From positions 1,178,001 through 1,242,000 of the forward strand of contig BCKQ01000003.1 in the NCBI GenBank assembly GCA_001600695.1: a stretch of 64,000 nt of DNA, in the 5' to 3' direction. The DNA is from Ascoidea asiatica. Its lineage: Eukaryota > Ascomycota > Saccharomycetes > Ascoideales > Ascoideaceae. Numbering within the stretch: position 1 is the first letter of the stretch; the number at the start of each line of letters is the position of its first letter. Shown here piece after piece: positions 1-12,057 of the stretch. Both the position numbers and the translations under genes were made by a program. The notes under the pieces were generated by a model. It did not search any database. It saw only the letters and a list, made by a program, of their open reading frames with translations, and was not told the DNA's origin.

Positions 1-338
1 ATCATTATTTTATTAATACTTTAAGATATATATATAAACATTTATATTCTTATTGTAATACTTCAAATAATTCAATATATTCAATCAATAATAATCATTC
101 TAATACTGAAAATGACAATAACAACAACAACAACAACAACAACAACAAATATATAATTGAATCGGATTTAGATAATAATATTAAATTAAATTTTAAAATT
201 TCAAATAATCAAAATTTAATTAAAATTATTGAAAAATTAAATTATTTATTATTAAATAATATTCAATTTAAAAAATTAAAATCTGAAAATAATTCATTTA
301 TTTTAAATCAAATTATTGATGATTTAATTTATGATTAA
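1..338 (+). CDS. Unidentified protein, C-terminal fragment (cut by left edge)
   Basis: A frame beginning at base 3 stays open to a TAA at 336-338, giving about 111 residues of a protein whose start lies outside the window. The visible part has a stretch near INTLRYIYKHLYSYC, a run of ten Asn encoded by AAC repeats (about 119-148), and a helical-looking Leu/Ile/Lys-rich tail ending IDDLIYD. Codon use (A/T-ending, Asn/Ile/Lys-rich) matches the recognised genes around it, which supports real coding. I do not recognise the family. The stop lies only 9 bases from the stop of the convergent ZNG1 gene, so the two 3' UTRs must overlap. Confidence 0.6.
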   Translation, partial: HYFINTLRYIYKHLYSYCNTSNNSIYSINNNHSNTENDNNNNNNNNNNKYIIESDLDNNIKLNFKISNNQNLIKIIEKLNYLLLNNIQFKKLKSENNSFILNQIIDDLIYD

Positions 339-347
339 TATATATAA

Positions 348-437
348 CTATAAATTTAATTCTCCAATTCCTTTAAAAATATCATCTGTAGTTATTTCAT
401 TTAATTCTCCAATTAAAATAATTTTACTAAATTTATC

Positions 438-472
<35 letters not shown>

Positions 473-1709
473 CATTCTTAATAATTAAATCATAATTTCC
501 ATCAATTATTTCATATGTATCTCTTACACCTTGAATAATTTTACAACTTAAATTAATTTTATCAATTAAAATACCTTTTAATCTATGAATTTCAACTTTT
601 TTATTATTAATTTGTTTTTCCCATAAAGCTAATTGAATAAAATTTTCAATTTTTTTTAAATTATAATTATTAAAGTTATTAAAATTATTAAAATTATTAT
701 TATAATTAAAATTTATTGAAATTGTATTAATTAAATCTTTATTATGATGATAATGATAATTATTTAATTGATTTAAATTATTTTTAAAATTTATTAATAA
801 ATTATCTTTATTATCATAACAATGTAAATCTAAAATTTTATTCAAATCTAAATTACCATATTCACATTCATATATTTTTGAAATATTATTAATTTTTTTA
901 ATTTTTTCTTTAATTTCATTTTTCTCAATTTCTTTATTTTTAAATAAATCAATTTTATTTAAAATTAAAACATCACCTAAAGCAATTTGTAAATGTGCAA
1001 TTGATAAATTTTTTCTATTCTCATTTTCATTTTCAATCTCATTATTATTATTATTATTTTCATGATAATCATAGAGATTTAAATTTTTAAAATTTCCATG
1101 AATTATACCATTTTCATTTTCTTTTAAATTTAATAAAATATTCTTAGAATCCATTACTGTAATTACACCATCTATATAAATATTTGAATTTAATTCATCA
1201 TCTAACCAAAACATTTTAATTATTGGACCTGGATCTGCTAAACCTGTAGTTTCTAATAATATATAATCAATTTTATTTATTGAATTTTTAATTAATTTTT
1301 CAATTGCTAAAATTCCATTATCTTTTATTGAACAACATAAACATCCATTACCTAAATCTAACCATTCTTTAAAATAATTATTTTTTTTATCTTTTAAAAT
1401 TAAATTTTTTTCAATAGAATTTGAATCTCCAAATTCATTTAAAATTATTGCTAATTTTTTATTTCCTTTAAGACTAATTTGATTTAATAATGTTGATTTT
1501 CCAGATCCTAAATATCCTGTAATTATAGTAACTGGTACTTTCTTCTTCACTATTTCTTTCTCAAAATTTATCAATTCTGAATTATTTATATTCTGATTAT
1601 TATTACTAATTCTCTTGGGTTTAGTTAAATCATAGTTGAGATTATACTCATTCTTGACTTCGTCTACATCAAACACCAAGTCTGGAATCTCCTCCTCCAT
1701 TTTATTCAA
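348..1709 (-). CDS. ZNG1: Zinc chaperone, CobW/COG0523 GTPase (ZNG1 type)
   Basis: G3E-family P-loop GTPase of 453 residues, close to S. cerevisiae ZNG1/YNR029C in size. The family hands zinc to methionine aminopeptidase. Visible features: N-terminal EEIPDLVFDVDEV, which fits the short N-terminal segment contacting the client enzyme; Walker A GYLGSGKS near residues 65-72; the hallmark metal-binding GNGCLCC (a CxCC motif) near 120; LLETTGLADPGPI near 150; and the guanine-specificity NKID near 250. Asn/Asp-rich inserts follow, including a TTATCA hexamer run (about 436-470) encoding alternating Asn-Asp near the C-terminus. Translation could start at Met1 or at Met4 (MEEEIPDL); Met4 resembles relatives more closely. 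The gene is divergent from ALG12. Family assignment is firm; client and location are inferred from homologues. Confidence 0.9.
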
Positions 1710-1718
1710 CTGTCTCTT

Positions 1719-2030
1719 TAGTGTATTCTTCTTCTCTTTCCTCTCTTTCTTCTCTCTCTCTCTTCTTCATCACCAACATCATCGCCACCATCTCATCTCA
1801 TCTCTCTCTCTCTCCTTTCTCACCTTCTTTTTTTTCTGCTCTTCTTTTTGATATCCGTCTATCCGTGTCATCCTCTTTCCTCCTCCGTGTCCCGGTTCTC
1901 CTCTCCGGCCTGCTCTGCTGTCCTTTACAACTTTTGCCGTCCTTTTCTTCTTTTCTTCTTTCTTTCTTTCTTTCTTCTTTCTTTCTTTCTTTCTTCTTGC
2001 TTCTTTCTCGTTTTTTGCCTTCTTCACGAA
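1719..2030. promoter_or_regulatory. Polypyrimidine tract in the ZNG1/ALG12 divergent promoter
   Basis: The plus strand between ZNG1 (start 1709) and ALG12 (start 2363) is about 300 bases of nearly pure C and T, with CT dinucleotide runs (about 1750-1765 and 1800-1815) and CTTT tetranucleotide runs (about 1955-2000). The minus strand is correspondingly GA-rich. Several ORFs cross it on both strands, but they are low-complexity and I regard them as chance. The tract could exclude nucleosomes or form triplex DNA. The remainder, 2031-2362, is AT-rich with a C6 run at about 2331 and no other motif I can support. Confidence 0.55.
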
Positions 2031-2362
2031 ACCTCCGTTGATTTTCTGTTTTTATGAGAATTTGCAGCGTTATCTGGAAAAAGCTCTCAATTTTTATATT
2101 TCCTTTAATAATCATGAAATAATCTATGAGAACTTCTTTCTGTTATCATGAACATGATTAAATTATATCAAATTATCATTTAATGATTCAATATATCATA
2201 CATTATATGCTTCTTTTACTTTGTTATCAATTGTGAATTGAATTGAATTCAATTGATTGAATCTGCTTTTGCTATTGCTTTTGAGATATAAAAGAGTTTA
2301 TATTTCAACACTATTTTCATATCATATTCGCCCCCCTACTAGAAATAACAAAAGTAGTAAAA

Positions 2363-4465
2363 ATGAGATTTTATTTTATATTAGATATATTCTTCTTATG
2401 TTTTATAACTTTTAGTTTATATTTATCTCCTTTTTCAAAAGTTGAAGAAAGTTTTAATACTCAAGCAATTTATGATATGATAAATTATGGTAATAAACTT
2501 AAAAATTATGATCATTTTCAATTTCCTGGTGTTGTTCCAAGAACTTTTATTGCTTCTTTTTTTATAAGTAATTTAATTAAACCATTTAAAAATTTAATAT
2601 TAAATAATAATAATAATAATAATAACTCAATTACTCAATTAAATTTACAAATTTTTTCAAGATTTATTCTTGCTTTCTTAAATTGGTTATCTTTTATAAA
2701 TATTAGATTAACTTTAAAAAATTTAATCTCAAATTCAAAAATTCATTCAAAATATTCTTCAATTGAATTATATTATTGTTTATTTCAATATACTCAATTT
2801 CATATAACTTATTATTCTTCAAGATTTTTACCAAATTTTATTATTTTACCTTTATTTAATTATTTCATATCTTTAATTTTAAAAAATAATTATTCTGATG
2901 CAATAATCTTATTAACTACAATTGGTTTAATATTTAGATTTGAATTATTAATTTTTAATGGTATAATTTCATTATTATTAATATTTTATTTTAAAAAAAT
3001 TAAATTTTTTAAAATTTTACCAAATTATTTCTTTGCTTTTTTTATCTCAATTTTTTTAAATTTTTTCATAGATTCTTTTTATTGGCAAATTAAACCAATA
3101 TTTCCTGAATTTATGAGTTTTTTATATAATGTTATTGAAAATAAATCAATTAATTGGGGTATTGAACCTTTTTATAATTATTTTTTAAAATATTTACCAA
3201 TGATTTTTTTTCCTCCATTAATTTTATTATTATTTTCTTTTGGTATTAGAGAAAATCCATTCATACATAAAAATTACAATTCCAATGACAATTCCAATGA
3301 TAATAACAATAACAATAAAGATAAAATTAAAGTTGAAAATGATAAATTATTAGAAAATTTAAAAATTTTAGGTTATTCTTCAATTTTATATATTTTAATT
3401 ATGTCTTATAATAAACATAAAGAATGGAGATTTATAATTTATACAATTCCATGTATAACTTTAATTGGTGCAAATGGTGCAAGTAATTTATTAATAATTT
3501 TAAAAAATATTCAAAATAATTTTAATTTAATAAATTTTAAATATATTAAATTTTATAAAATTTTTAAAATTATTTTAATTTTAAATTCAATCTTAACTTT
3601 AATTTTATCAATCTTAATGATTTATATATCTTCATTAAATTATCCTGGAGGTTATGCATTACAAGAAATTAATAATATTATTATTAATAAATATAATCTT
3701 CTTTCAAATAATTCTTCTTCTTTATCTACTTCCTCTTCTTCTTTATCAAATATTAAAGGTCAAAAAGAAAAAATTATTATACATTTTGATATTTATCCAT
3801 GTATGACTGGTGTTACAAAATTTGGTTATATTAAAGATGAAATTATAAATAATTATAATAATAATAATAAAAATCATTCAAATATTGAATTAATTTATGA
3901 TAAAACTGAAGATTATTTAGAATTAAATAAAATTTGGAATAATTTTAATTATTTTATAAGTAATTTAAATATAAATAAAGAAATTTCAGAAATTAAATTA
4001 AAAAAAAATAATATAACTTTAGAAAATATAAATTTTAAAAATTTTAAAAAAATTAAATCAATTAATGGATTTTATGGTATTAATATTAATGAAATTAAAA
4101 AATTTTTATTTTTTTTAAAAAATGAAATTATAATTAAAAAAAATTTTAAAATTTTTTTTAAAAATTTATTTAATAATTTTAAAGAAATTTTAATTAAAAT
4201 TAAATTAAATAAAAATTTAAATTGTTTAAAAGAAATTATTGATAAATATTTAATTAAAAAAGATTTAATATTTATTTATGAAAGAATTAATGATTTAAAT
4301 TTAAATTCAAATTTAAATTCAAGTTTTGAAAATATAATTTTGGAAAATGAAAATAATTTAATTAAAATATCAAATGAAACTTTTGGAGTAATTAATGATA
4401 TTGATAATAATGAATTAAATAATAATATAAAAGTAAATGAAACTTCTACAGAAAAATCAATATAG
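2363..4465 (+). CDS. ALG12: Dol-P-Man:Man7GlcNAc2-PP-dolichol alpha-1,6-mannosyltransferase
   Basis: GT22-family ER-lumenal mannosyltransferase that adds the eighth mannose (alpha-1,6) to the lipid-linked oligosaccharide for N-glycosylation. The N-terminus shows a membrane segment followed by the family signature KVEESFNTQAIYD (about residues 27-39) and FPGVVPRTFIASFF (about 52-65). Multiple hydrophobic segments fill the first half, and the diagnostic HKEWRFIIYTIP lies near 352-363. The second half is long and Asn/Lys/Ile-rich, making the protein 700 residues against about 550 in S. cerevisiae. Poly-Asn inserts (near 80 and 310) and a Ser run near 450 explain part of the excess. Base composition is extreme: one line of coding sequence (4141-4200) contains a single G or C in 60 bases. 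Confidence 0.93.
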   Translation: MRFYFILDIFFLCFITFSLYLSPFSKVEESFNTQAIYDMINYGNKLKNYDHFQFPGVVPRTFIASFFISNLIKPFKNLILNNNNNNNNSITQLNLQIFSRFILAFLNWLSFINIRLTLKNLISNSKIHSKYSSIELYYCLFQYTQFHITYYSSRFLPNFIILPLFNYFISLILKNNYSDAIILLTTIGLIFRFELLIFNGIISLLLIFYFKKIKFFKILPNYFFAFFISIFLNFFIDSFYWQIKPIFPEFMSFLYNVIENKSINWGIEPFYNYFLKYLPMIFFPPLILLLFSFGIRENPFIHKNYNSNDNSNDNNNNNKDKIKVENDKLLENLKILGYSSILYILIMSYNKHKEWRFIIYTIPCITLIGANGASNLLIILKNIQNNFNLINFKYIKFYKIFKIILILNSILTLILSILMIYISSLNYPGGYALQEINNIIINKYNLLSNNSSSLSTSSSSLSNIKGQKEKIIIHFDIYPCMTGVTKFGYIKDEIINNYNNNNKNHSNIELIYDKTEDYLELNKIWNNFNYFISNLNINKEISEIKLKKNNITLENINFKNFKKIKSINGFYGININEIKKFLFFLKNEIIIKKNFKIFFKNLFNNFKEILIKIKLNKNLNCLKEIIDKYLIKKDLIFIYERINDLNLNSNLNSSFENIILENENNLIKISNETFGVINDIDNNELNNNIKVNETSTEKSI

Positions 4466-5048
4466 AAATTATTATCTAAATTTATAAACACTTTAATAAA
4501 CAATTCAATAAAATTAACTAAATATAAATGCACTATCAAATAATTAACTAAAAAACTGAATTTAAATAAATTTGTGAAGATCACATGGCTTAACTCCGCA
4601 ACGGTTTTTCCTGTTTATTTTTTCTGGGGTCTGGGGTCAAACCCTTTTTTCATTGTTTGCTTTTTGCACGCCGTTAAAAAAAAGTTTGAATTTGAAAATG
4701 AAAATAAAAATAATGAAAAAAAAACAGTTTTACGCGTGTATCATGTGATTTAGTGCTTATGTTCCAAAACGGGTAATAATTTTAAAAAGGGGTCTACCGG
4801 AAGTCTGGCCAGTAAACAAGTGTGGTGCTGTAAGTAGATGCACGAGAGCTAATGAAGAAATATTGGTTGAGTTTCCTAATTTGATTATTTCCTTCTTCAA
4901 AGTAACCAATTATAAAAGTGACTTGTAAATTATCTTTGATTCATAAATGATTATGAATGAGTCTTATAATATTTTGGAATGGTAATTGTTATTGCATGAA
5001 AAATAAACATATTTACGAAACACACAAACACACACAAAAACGCAAAAC

Positions 5049-5095
5049 ACAAATCACAAATCACAAATTACAAATCACAAAAAAAAAAAAAAAAA
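5049..5095. repeat. 7-bp tandem repeat ACAAATC plus A-run
   Basis: Four tandem copies of ACAAATC (5049-5076, the third with a final T) run directly into an A-tract ending at about 5095. The stretch just upstream (5020-5048) is CACA-rich. It looks like slippage-generated simple sequence. Confidence 0.8.
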
Positions 5096-7556
5096 TTGAA
5101 TCGGAAAATTATAATTTGTCAGAGCTTGAAAATTGAAATGTTTGGGAGTTTTTTTAATGAAGTCACCACATTTACATGATGACAAATTGAACCCAGAGTG
5201 CTGATCCAGAAAAAATATGAAAAATTGAAAAAATAGAAAAAAAAATAAATTGAAATGAATAAAAATAAGTTTTCTTTTTTCTAATATACAGTATTTGATT
5301 CATCGTTTTTTCAATAATTCTTTAATAATTTTGGTAATTATCAATACATAATCAAATTTTATTTTCAAAAGCTTCTTTTCAGAGTCCAGGTTTATGGAAA
5401 TTGTTTTTCTATTGTTAACAGAAAATATACTCAAATAAAAATTGAATGAAAATTGATTTTTAATAAACCACATAATTTCACATAAACAATAAACCCATAA
5501 ACCAATAAGGAAAATGATAATTTTTTTTCAAATGAAATTTTGAAATAATATAATTAATTGGAATTAATTGCTCTTTATTTTTACTATTGATAGTGAATCA
5601 TCTTTTAGTATAATATTCAGCACTGTGATGCTATTGAATTTTTTTGATCGGAATTTTTATCCTTAAGGTCAACTTAGGAGATCCGAATATCAGGATTTGA
5701 AACTTGGACCAAAAACAATTTATTCTCGATTCTTATAAAAGGTTCAAAAGTTCAGATTGTTGAGGGTTGAATGTTGTGGGAAGTTGTTGTACTGTATTAT
5801 AAAGTCGAAAAACTTACTGGAAATTGTTTTAGGTTTTCCACATGTAATGTTAGTTTTGTGTATGCAACTTTAGGTCACACTTTGAACTGCATCTCTGGTT
5901 CATACAAATTGAAAAACCATAACAAGGATTATTAATTATTAATAGCACTGAGAAAACATCGGTAACAGCCGAAAAAGAACAGCCAAATTAGAGAACCAAA
6001 AGAAAGAAACATCGGGCCTTAATTAAAGGAGCAACGGGGTTATTACAAGGTTCTCGATGCAGCCATGGCCCCTGAAAATCCATTAACAAAGTTACAATTT
6101 TTTTTTTATATTAATAAATTTAGATTCTTGTGCACTCCTCGGGGTTATCCCTTGGTGGGCATACCCGCACTTGCCACAATTATGACTCCTTTTTCCTTTT
6201 CAGTTTCCCGATCCTAGTGAATTTCTCGACGGTCTGCGCCATTGGGGCACTAAACTTTAGATTCCGGTGTAGTCCCAAAACAGGTAGCCTGAAAAAAAAG
6301 AGCTTGAAAAGTAACCATGGTAACATAGCATTAGTGGTTTCTCTGGCTTCACTTGCCTAACTGATTCCAGTAACTTCAATATCTTCAACATTTTCAGTAT
6401 TTTCATCATTTTTTTCAGTAGCTTCAATGTTACAATTACGAAAAACATTTGGAAATTCTTGACGATTACGAGGTCGACTGACTTCACTGAAGTGTTCAGT
6501 TTGAATTATGAGGTAAAATAACCACAAAATGTAATGAAGATCTTGACAAAATATAAATAAATATATGAAATAGATTAAAAATGGAATCAAAACTCTCAAG
6601 AGTAAAAGAATTGAAAGAAACCTTTATCAAAAATACCCAAAGCATCGAGTATTAAAATTAGATATTAAATATCTTATGAAATCAGGTTATGAATTAGAAA
6701 TTTTTATTAAATTTGTTCGATAAAAGCTGGCTGATCTAAATTGATTTGAGATTATTTTTCTTAGAACATTTTTAATTTGCTGAGAGGATGAAATGAATTT
6801 GTATCAAATTCATTGGAAAGATCTTTTATCTGAAATATAATCCATATTCAATTTCAATCAACTCAGACTTTTTTAGATCATAATATTATTTTGGATCTAA
6901 CATCACCAGCAAAAGTATACTAACTATATTACTGGGTATATCATCGCCAGTTTCAACACCTATTTTGTAAAAAAAACTCTCTCAATTTTTTAATGTTTAT
7001 ATTTATGCTGATTGTTAACGATTTTTACACTAAATATGTTGGGAGCTTCAAACTTCTTTTTNCAGCATAATCTCGTTATTTTTTCAACTGAAAATCAAGT
7101 TGAATTTCAAATGAATTTTAATTAAAATTTAACTGAATTTTGATTNAATTTTAACTGAGTTTCAACCGATTTCCAACATACTTAAACTAACAAGGAAATT
7201 GATTGAATTTACAATAATTTTTTCATTAATTTTCATTAAAAGTCATCAAATTTCATTAATTTTCAAATAATTTCACTAATAAATGTTAATAAATGTTAAT
7301 AATTTAAATGAATTTAAAAGAATTCGCATCATCTTTACAGCTTTTACAACTTATTTGAGTATTCTAATNTCTTATAAAATATTAATATTTGAGGTCTTTT
7401 AACATTGAGCATAACTTTTGTGAATTCAGCAGACAGAAAATTCTTCACAACTTCACAATCTTTAAACTATTGACAATCTTCAGCTGTTCCTTACTCTTCA
7501 TCATTCCTTATTCTCTATTATTCTTTATACTTTTTTTTCCCATTATTCGAGATTCA

Positions 7557-7620
7557 TTATTCAATATTCAATATTCAATATTCGATACTCGTTATTCGTT
7601 ATTCGTTGTTCGTTATTCTT
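7557..7620. repeat. Degenerate ATTCAAT/ATTCGTT tandem repeat
   Basis: Imperfect 7-8 bp units drift from ATTCAAT in the left half to ATTCGTT in the right half, forming a T-rich minisatellite in the long upstream region of the zinc-finger gene. Confidence 0.7.
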
Positions 7621-8070
7621 TGTTTCTTGTCTTTTGATCGCTTTTCGTGTTGCAAGGTTTTTAACTTTGTAGAAAATCTCCTTTTGAAATTGAATTTCCC
7701 CGAGTAAACAAAATCACTCATAAACTATTCATAAACTATTCACAATTTATTCGTTTTTTTTTTTTCACCTTCTTAAATAATATTTATTCTTTTTTGTTAA
7801 ATTTGCAAAGATTCGATCTTCATTTTTGAAAAACTCTTTATATTTATTTATTTATTTACCGGTATTTATTCAAATATTTATTACTAATTATTTAATCAAT
7901 CAATAAGTTTTAGTTGAATTTTTCCTAAAAATATAATCTTTTTTTTTTATAAAATTTATAAAATTCAAATTCTTTTTTACTCATTTATACATTTATCTTT
8001 GTTGTAAATACAAAAAAAAAATTATTTCAAGTCAATTTTTCAAATTTATTCAAATTATTCAAATTATTTT

Positions 8071-8102
8071 CATAACTTTCATAACTTTCATAACTTTCAT
8101 AA
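8071..8102. repeat. 9-bp tandem repeat CATAACTTT
   Basis: Three perfect copies of CATAACTTT plus a partial fourth. It lies about 1.1 kb upstream of the zinc-finger start. Confidence 0.85.
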
Positions 8103-8627
8103 GTCGTAAACTGTATCAAAGTCAATTAAAAATATTAAAATAATAAGTACTCTATTATTATTTTTCAAATTATATCCATAAATATTTAAATTTTCATTAT
8201 TAAATTATTAAATTATTAAATTATTAAATAATAAATATTTAAAACTAACTTAACCTATCATATTTCGCTCATCAATAGTACAATAATCAACATTACCTTA
8301 CAACATAACCTTACTGAAATTATAATTATAAATATTATCATAAATATAATCAAAAACATAATCAAAGACATTATTTAAACAATTATTTAGACTTAGATAT
8401 CAAGTTCTCATTAATATAATTTTAATTTGCTAGTATTCTTATTTATCTTCTTCTTCTTTGATTTGCTTTACTTTATTTTACTTTAATTCAGTTTAATTAA
8501 TTTTCTCCTGTATCGAATTTTTTTAAATATCTTAATATCTTCAGTTAAAATTACTTCAACCGCAAAAATTCCATTAAATATTCATATTTTATTGTATTTA
8601 TACTCATATTCATAATCATTATATTAT

Positions 8628-8690
8628 TATCATATTACAATCATATTACTATCATATTGCTATCATATTTCTATCATATTTCTATCCTAT
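8628..8690. repeat. 11-bp tandem repeat around ATCATATT
   Basis: About five to six imperfect copies of an 11-bp unit of the form TATCATATTNC, about 0.5 kb upstream of the zinc-finger start. The core TCATATT is kept while the flanking bases vary. Confidence 0.75.
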
Positions 8691-9194
8691 TAACATCATA
8701 ATTTATCCAAAATCTATTCATATTATATGATAATTCAAATAATTACTCGAATTATACATCAAATTTTATCAAATCATATCTTCCAATTCAATAATTCCAT
8801 TCCAATATTATTATCATTCCCATTAGTTTAACTTCAATTTACTTTCCTTAAAAAATATTCGAATATTATTTAGATAATATTTAGATAATAATTAGATAAT
8901 ATTTTGAAATTATTTATAAAATTATTAAAGAAACTCATAAAAGAATCATCACAAATTTATACTTTATTATTAATTTTTTTTCTATTTTTTTCAAAATTTC
9001 TTTTCCTGAATTTTGTAAATTCTTTCTATACAAAATATTTATATATTCTATATATTATCCATTTAAATCCAATTTATTATAATATTTTATAAAATTTCCA
9101 TATTTTATATATGATACTTCAAATAGCTTTCAATTTTTGCTAAAAATAATCTTAAATATAAATATATTTATCTATATATAAGATAAGAAAGGAA

Positions 9195-12024
9195 ATGAAT
9201 CACCATATAGATGATTATACTGCACAAAGTAATAATTTATTAAACACCAACCAGTCTCAGTCTCAGTTACAATCTCAAGTACAAGTACAAGCTCAATCTC
9301 AAGTTCAATATCAAAATCAAAACCAGAATCAAAATCAAAATCAAAATATAGCTAACGTATCTCAAATGGCTCATCAACAACAACAACAAAACAATATAAG
9401 CCATAATGTAAATAACAATTTGAATAACAATTTAAATAATCCTGTTTCTTTGCCTCCTCCAGCTTCAACTAATTCAACTTCCTCAAATAATCAATCCAGT
9501 TTCAATATCAATAGTTTATTAACTACTTCAATATCGAATATAAATTCAAATCCTAATCCTAATCCAAATCCAAATCCAAACTCAAATTCAAATTCAGTTT
9601 CTAATTCAATTTCGATTTCAAATTCCAGTTCAAATTCAAATCCAAATCTGAACGCTGGAATAAATTCAATTCAAACTTCTAGCTCAAATTCAAATTCTAA
9701 TCCCAATTCAAATTCTAATATAAGTTCAAATCCCAATTCCATTTTATCTGCAAATACAAGCTCAAATACAAATGCAACTTCGATTTCAATTTCAAATAAA
9801 TTACAAAATCCAACTCAAAATACATTAACCCCTTCAAATCATACTTCTATTCCTACAAATATTAATTTAAATAATCAAATTAACCAAAATAATGATTCTT
9901 ATTCCACACTGGTTGCAACTCATTTACCAATGAATTATTCTCGTCAACCTATTCAGGCAATCCAACCAACTCAAACCCCTTTTCTTCCATATAACAATCC
10001 TTATCTGCAACTGCAACAACAACAACAACAACAACAACAGCAACAACATCAACTGTCAGCTGGCCAACTTTTACAAATTCAGCCAGTGCAGCCCACTGCT
10101 AATCAGCGGCTGCAGGAACAGATATTGAAACAACATCAATCTAATGCAATGAATCCTCAAAATTATACTTTTGATCAGGCAGTTGATGAACTTCAAAGTG
10201 TTTTAACGATAAATTATTCTACAACTGCAACTCCTCCTCAATCTATAAATCACACAAATTCAACTATAAGTGATGGAAAACAAATTTTTCTATCTCATAT
10301 GTTTAGATTAATTGAAATTATTAAAATAAAATATAATGAAAAAATCCCACCACAAAATTTAAATCAAAAACAAATTCAACAAATGAATTCTCTTCCACGT
10401 CCTTTAAATTATAACTTTCAACAATATCCTCATCATCATCCTCCATCAACACAAATATCTTCAAATTTACATAATCCTTCCTCACAACCTTCTCATTTTC
10501 AACCTTCACATCCTCCCCATTTACCTTCACTTGGTCAAACTTCCAATGCTTCTCCTTTAATTTATTCCAATACCACAGCTTCAGATACAAATAGTCCTAA
10601 GAATAATCCAACAACTAATCAACTGAATGTATCGATTTCTAATGACTTTCAACAGAGACAAAATCAAGCAAATCTTAATTTTTATCCTTCTCAACCCCAA
10701 TCACATCAATCCTCAGGTCCCAACGATTCTAAGAATCAAAATCAAGAAGAAAATAATGAAACAAATACTTCAAGTTTTAATCAAATGCCACCTCCAGATA
10801 TAACACCAAATCAACATCCTTCAACTTCAAGTCCAAACTCAAATCAAGAAAATGATAATAATTTTAATGAAGAATCTAATAATCAAACTCAAAATTCTTC
10901 ACCTTCTTTAACTTCCGATCAAGATCATTCAAAATCAAAACAACAAAAGAAAAATACAAAGAAAGCTCAGGCGCCTGTTAGTTCTGCAAAGAGAAGAAAA
11001 TTATTCAGTGGATATAAATGTCTTGCATGCTCTTCAAATTTTGATACAAAATTTGATTTAAATGATCATTATGAAAAGATTCATAAAACTTTAGATGGTA
11101 AAAATTATAAATGTCATTTTTGTCAAAAAATTTATAAAGATAAATATTATTTAGGACAACATATTAGAGATAATCATTCTAAAGTGATTAATGTTAATTT
11201 TAATTGTTCTGCATGTGAATTATCTTTTGAAAGTAAATTTTATTTAAATGAGCATTATAAAGAGGTTCATATGGTTGATAAAAAAGGATTCAAATGTTGT
11301 TATTGCAAAAAGATCTATAAAGATAAGTATTATTTAAGTTTACATTATAGAGATATTCATGAATCAAGTATAAATAAAGATGGCGAGAATACTAATGGTA
11401 TTAGTAATATTATAAAAACTTCTCAAGATTTGAATAATCCACAAGCTAATCAAATGATGAATCCAAATATAGGTATGGGCTTAAATTCAAATCAAATGGT
11501 CAATCCTATGGGCAATCCTATGGGAAATCCTATAAATTCTATGAATCCAAATCATATAAATGCTATAAATATAAATGGGTTTAATCCAATGAATAATATG
11601 GGTATGAATCCAATGAATGGGATGAATAATTTTAATATGACAAATATGAATATGAATGGATTGAATAATTATAATCAAATGAATATGAACAATATAAATA
11701 ATATGAATAATATGAATAATATGAATAATATGGCTCAAATGAATAATTTAAATATGAATCCAATAGGTCAGGTAAATCAAGTTAGTCAAGTTAATCAACT
11801 CAACCAAATGCAGAATTTAACAAATATGGGACAAGTTAATCCTATTAATAATCTTTCAGTAACTGGTATAAATTTTAGAAAATGTGTACATTGTGAAAAA
11901 GTATTTCAATTTCAATCAGATTTAACAAATCATTATGAAAATTGTCCAGCATTAGGTCGTGGTGCTACAATAGGAAATCCAATATCAAATAATAATGATG
12001 ACCAACAAAATAAGCTTATAAGTC

Positions 12025-12057
<33 letters not shown>

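Larger units (their letters stand above)
4466..9194. other. Gene desert with simple repeats
   Basis: About 4.7 kb with no ORF I can support; the longest frames (76-82 codons) lack family features. Roughly 4,570-6,500 is more GC-balanced, for example around 4,780-4,830, 6,000-6,060 and 6,130-6,300. From about 6,600 the sequence becomes AT-rich and is strewn with short tandem repeats. Ambiguous bases occur at 7062, 7146 and 7369. The last 1.5-2.5 kb is presumably promoter and leader of the zinc-finger gene at 9195. The 62-codon frame at 8904-9092 would be a hydrophobic upstream ORF if the leader is that long, but I see no evidence that it is used. I looked for tRNAs, LTR ends and snoRNA boxes and found nothing convincing. 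Confidence 0.5.

Noticed and set aside
1636-2115. Several overlapping frames of Ser/Phe or Lys/Glu/Arg in the CT-rich tract
   Set aside because: They are translations of a polypyrimidine/polypurine tract on both strands.
5758-6050. Possible solo LTR starting TGTTGAGGG
   Set aside because: No matching CA end with target-site duplication, and no second copy seen in the window.
6916-6922. TACTAAC branch-site match in the 4.5-9.2 kb desert
   Set aside because: No GTATGT-type donor with a coding frame upstream and no conserved exon after the following AG.
8904-9092. 62-codon hydrophobic frame just before the zinc-finger gene
   Set aside because: Ile/Leu/Phe-rich as expected from T-rich leader sequence; no evidence of use as a gene.
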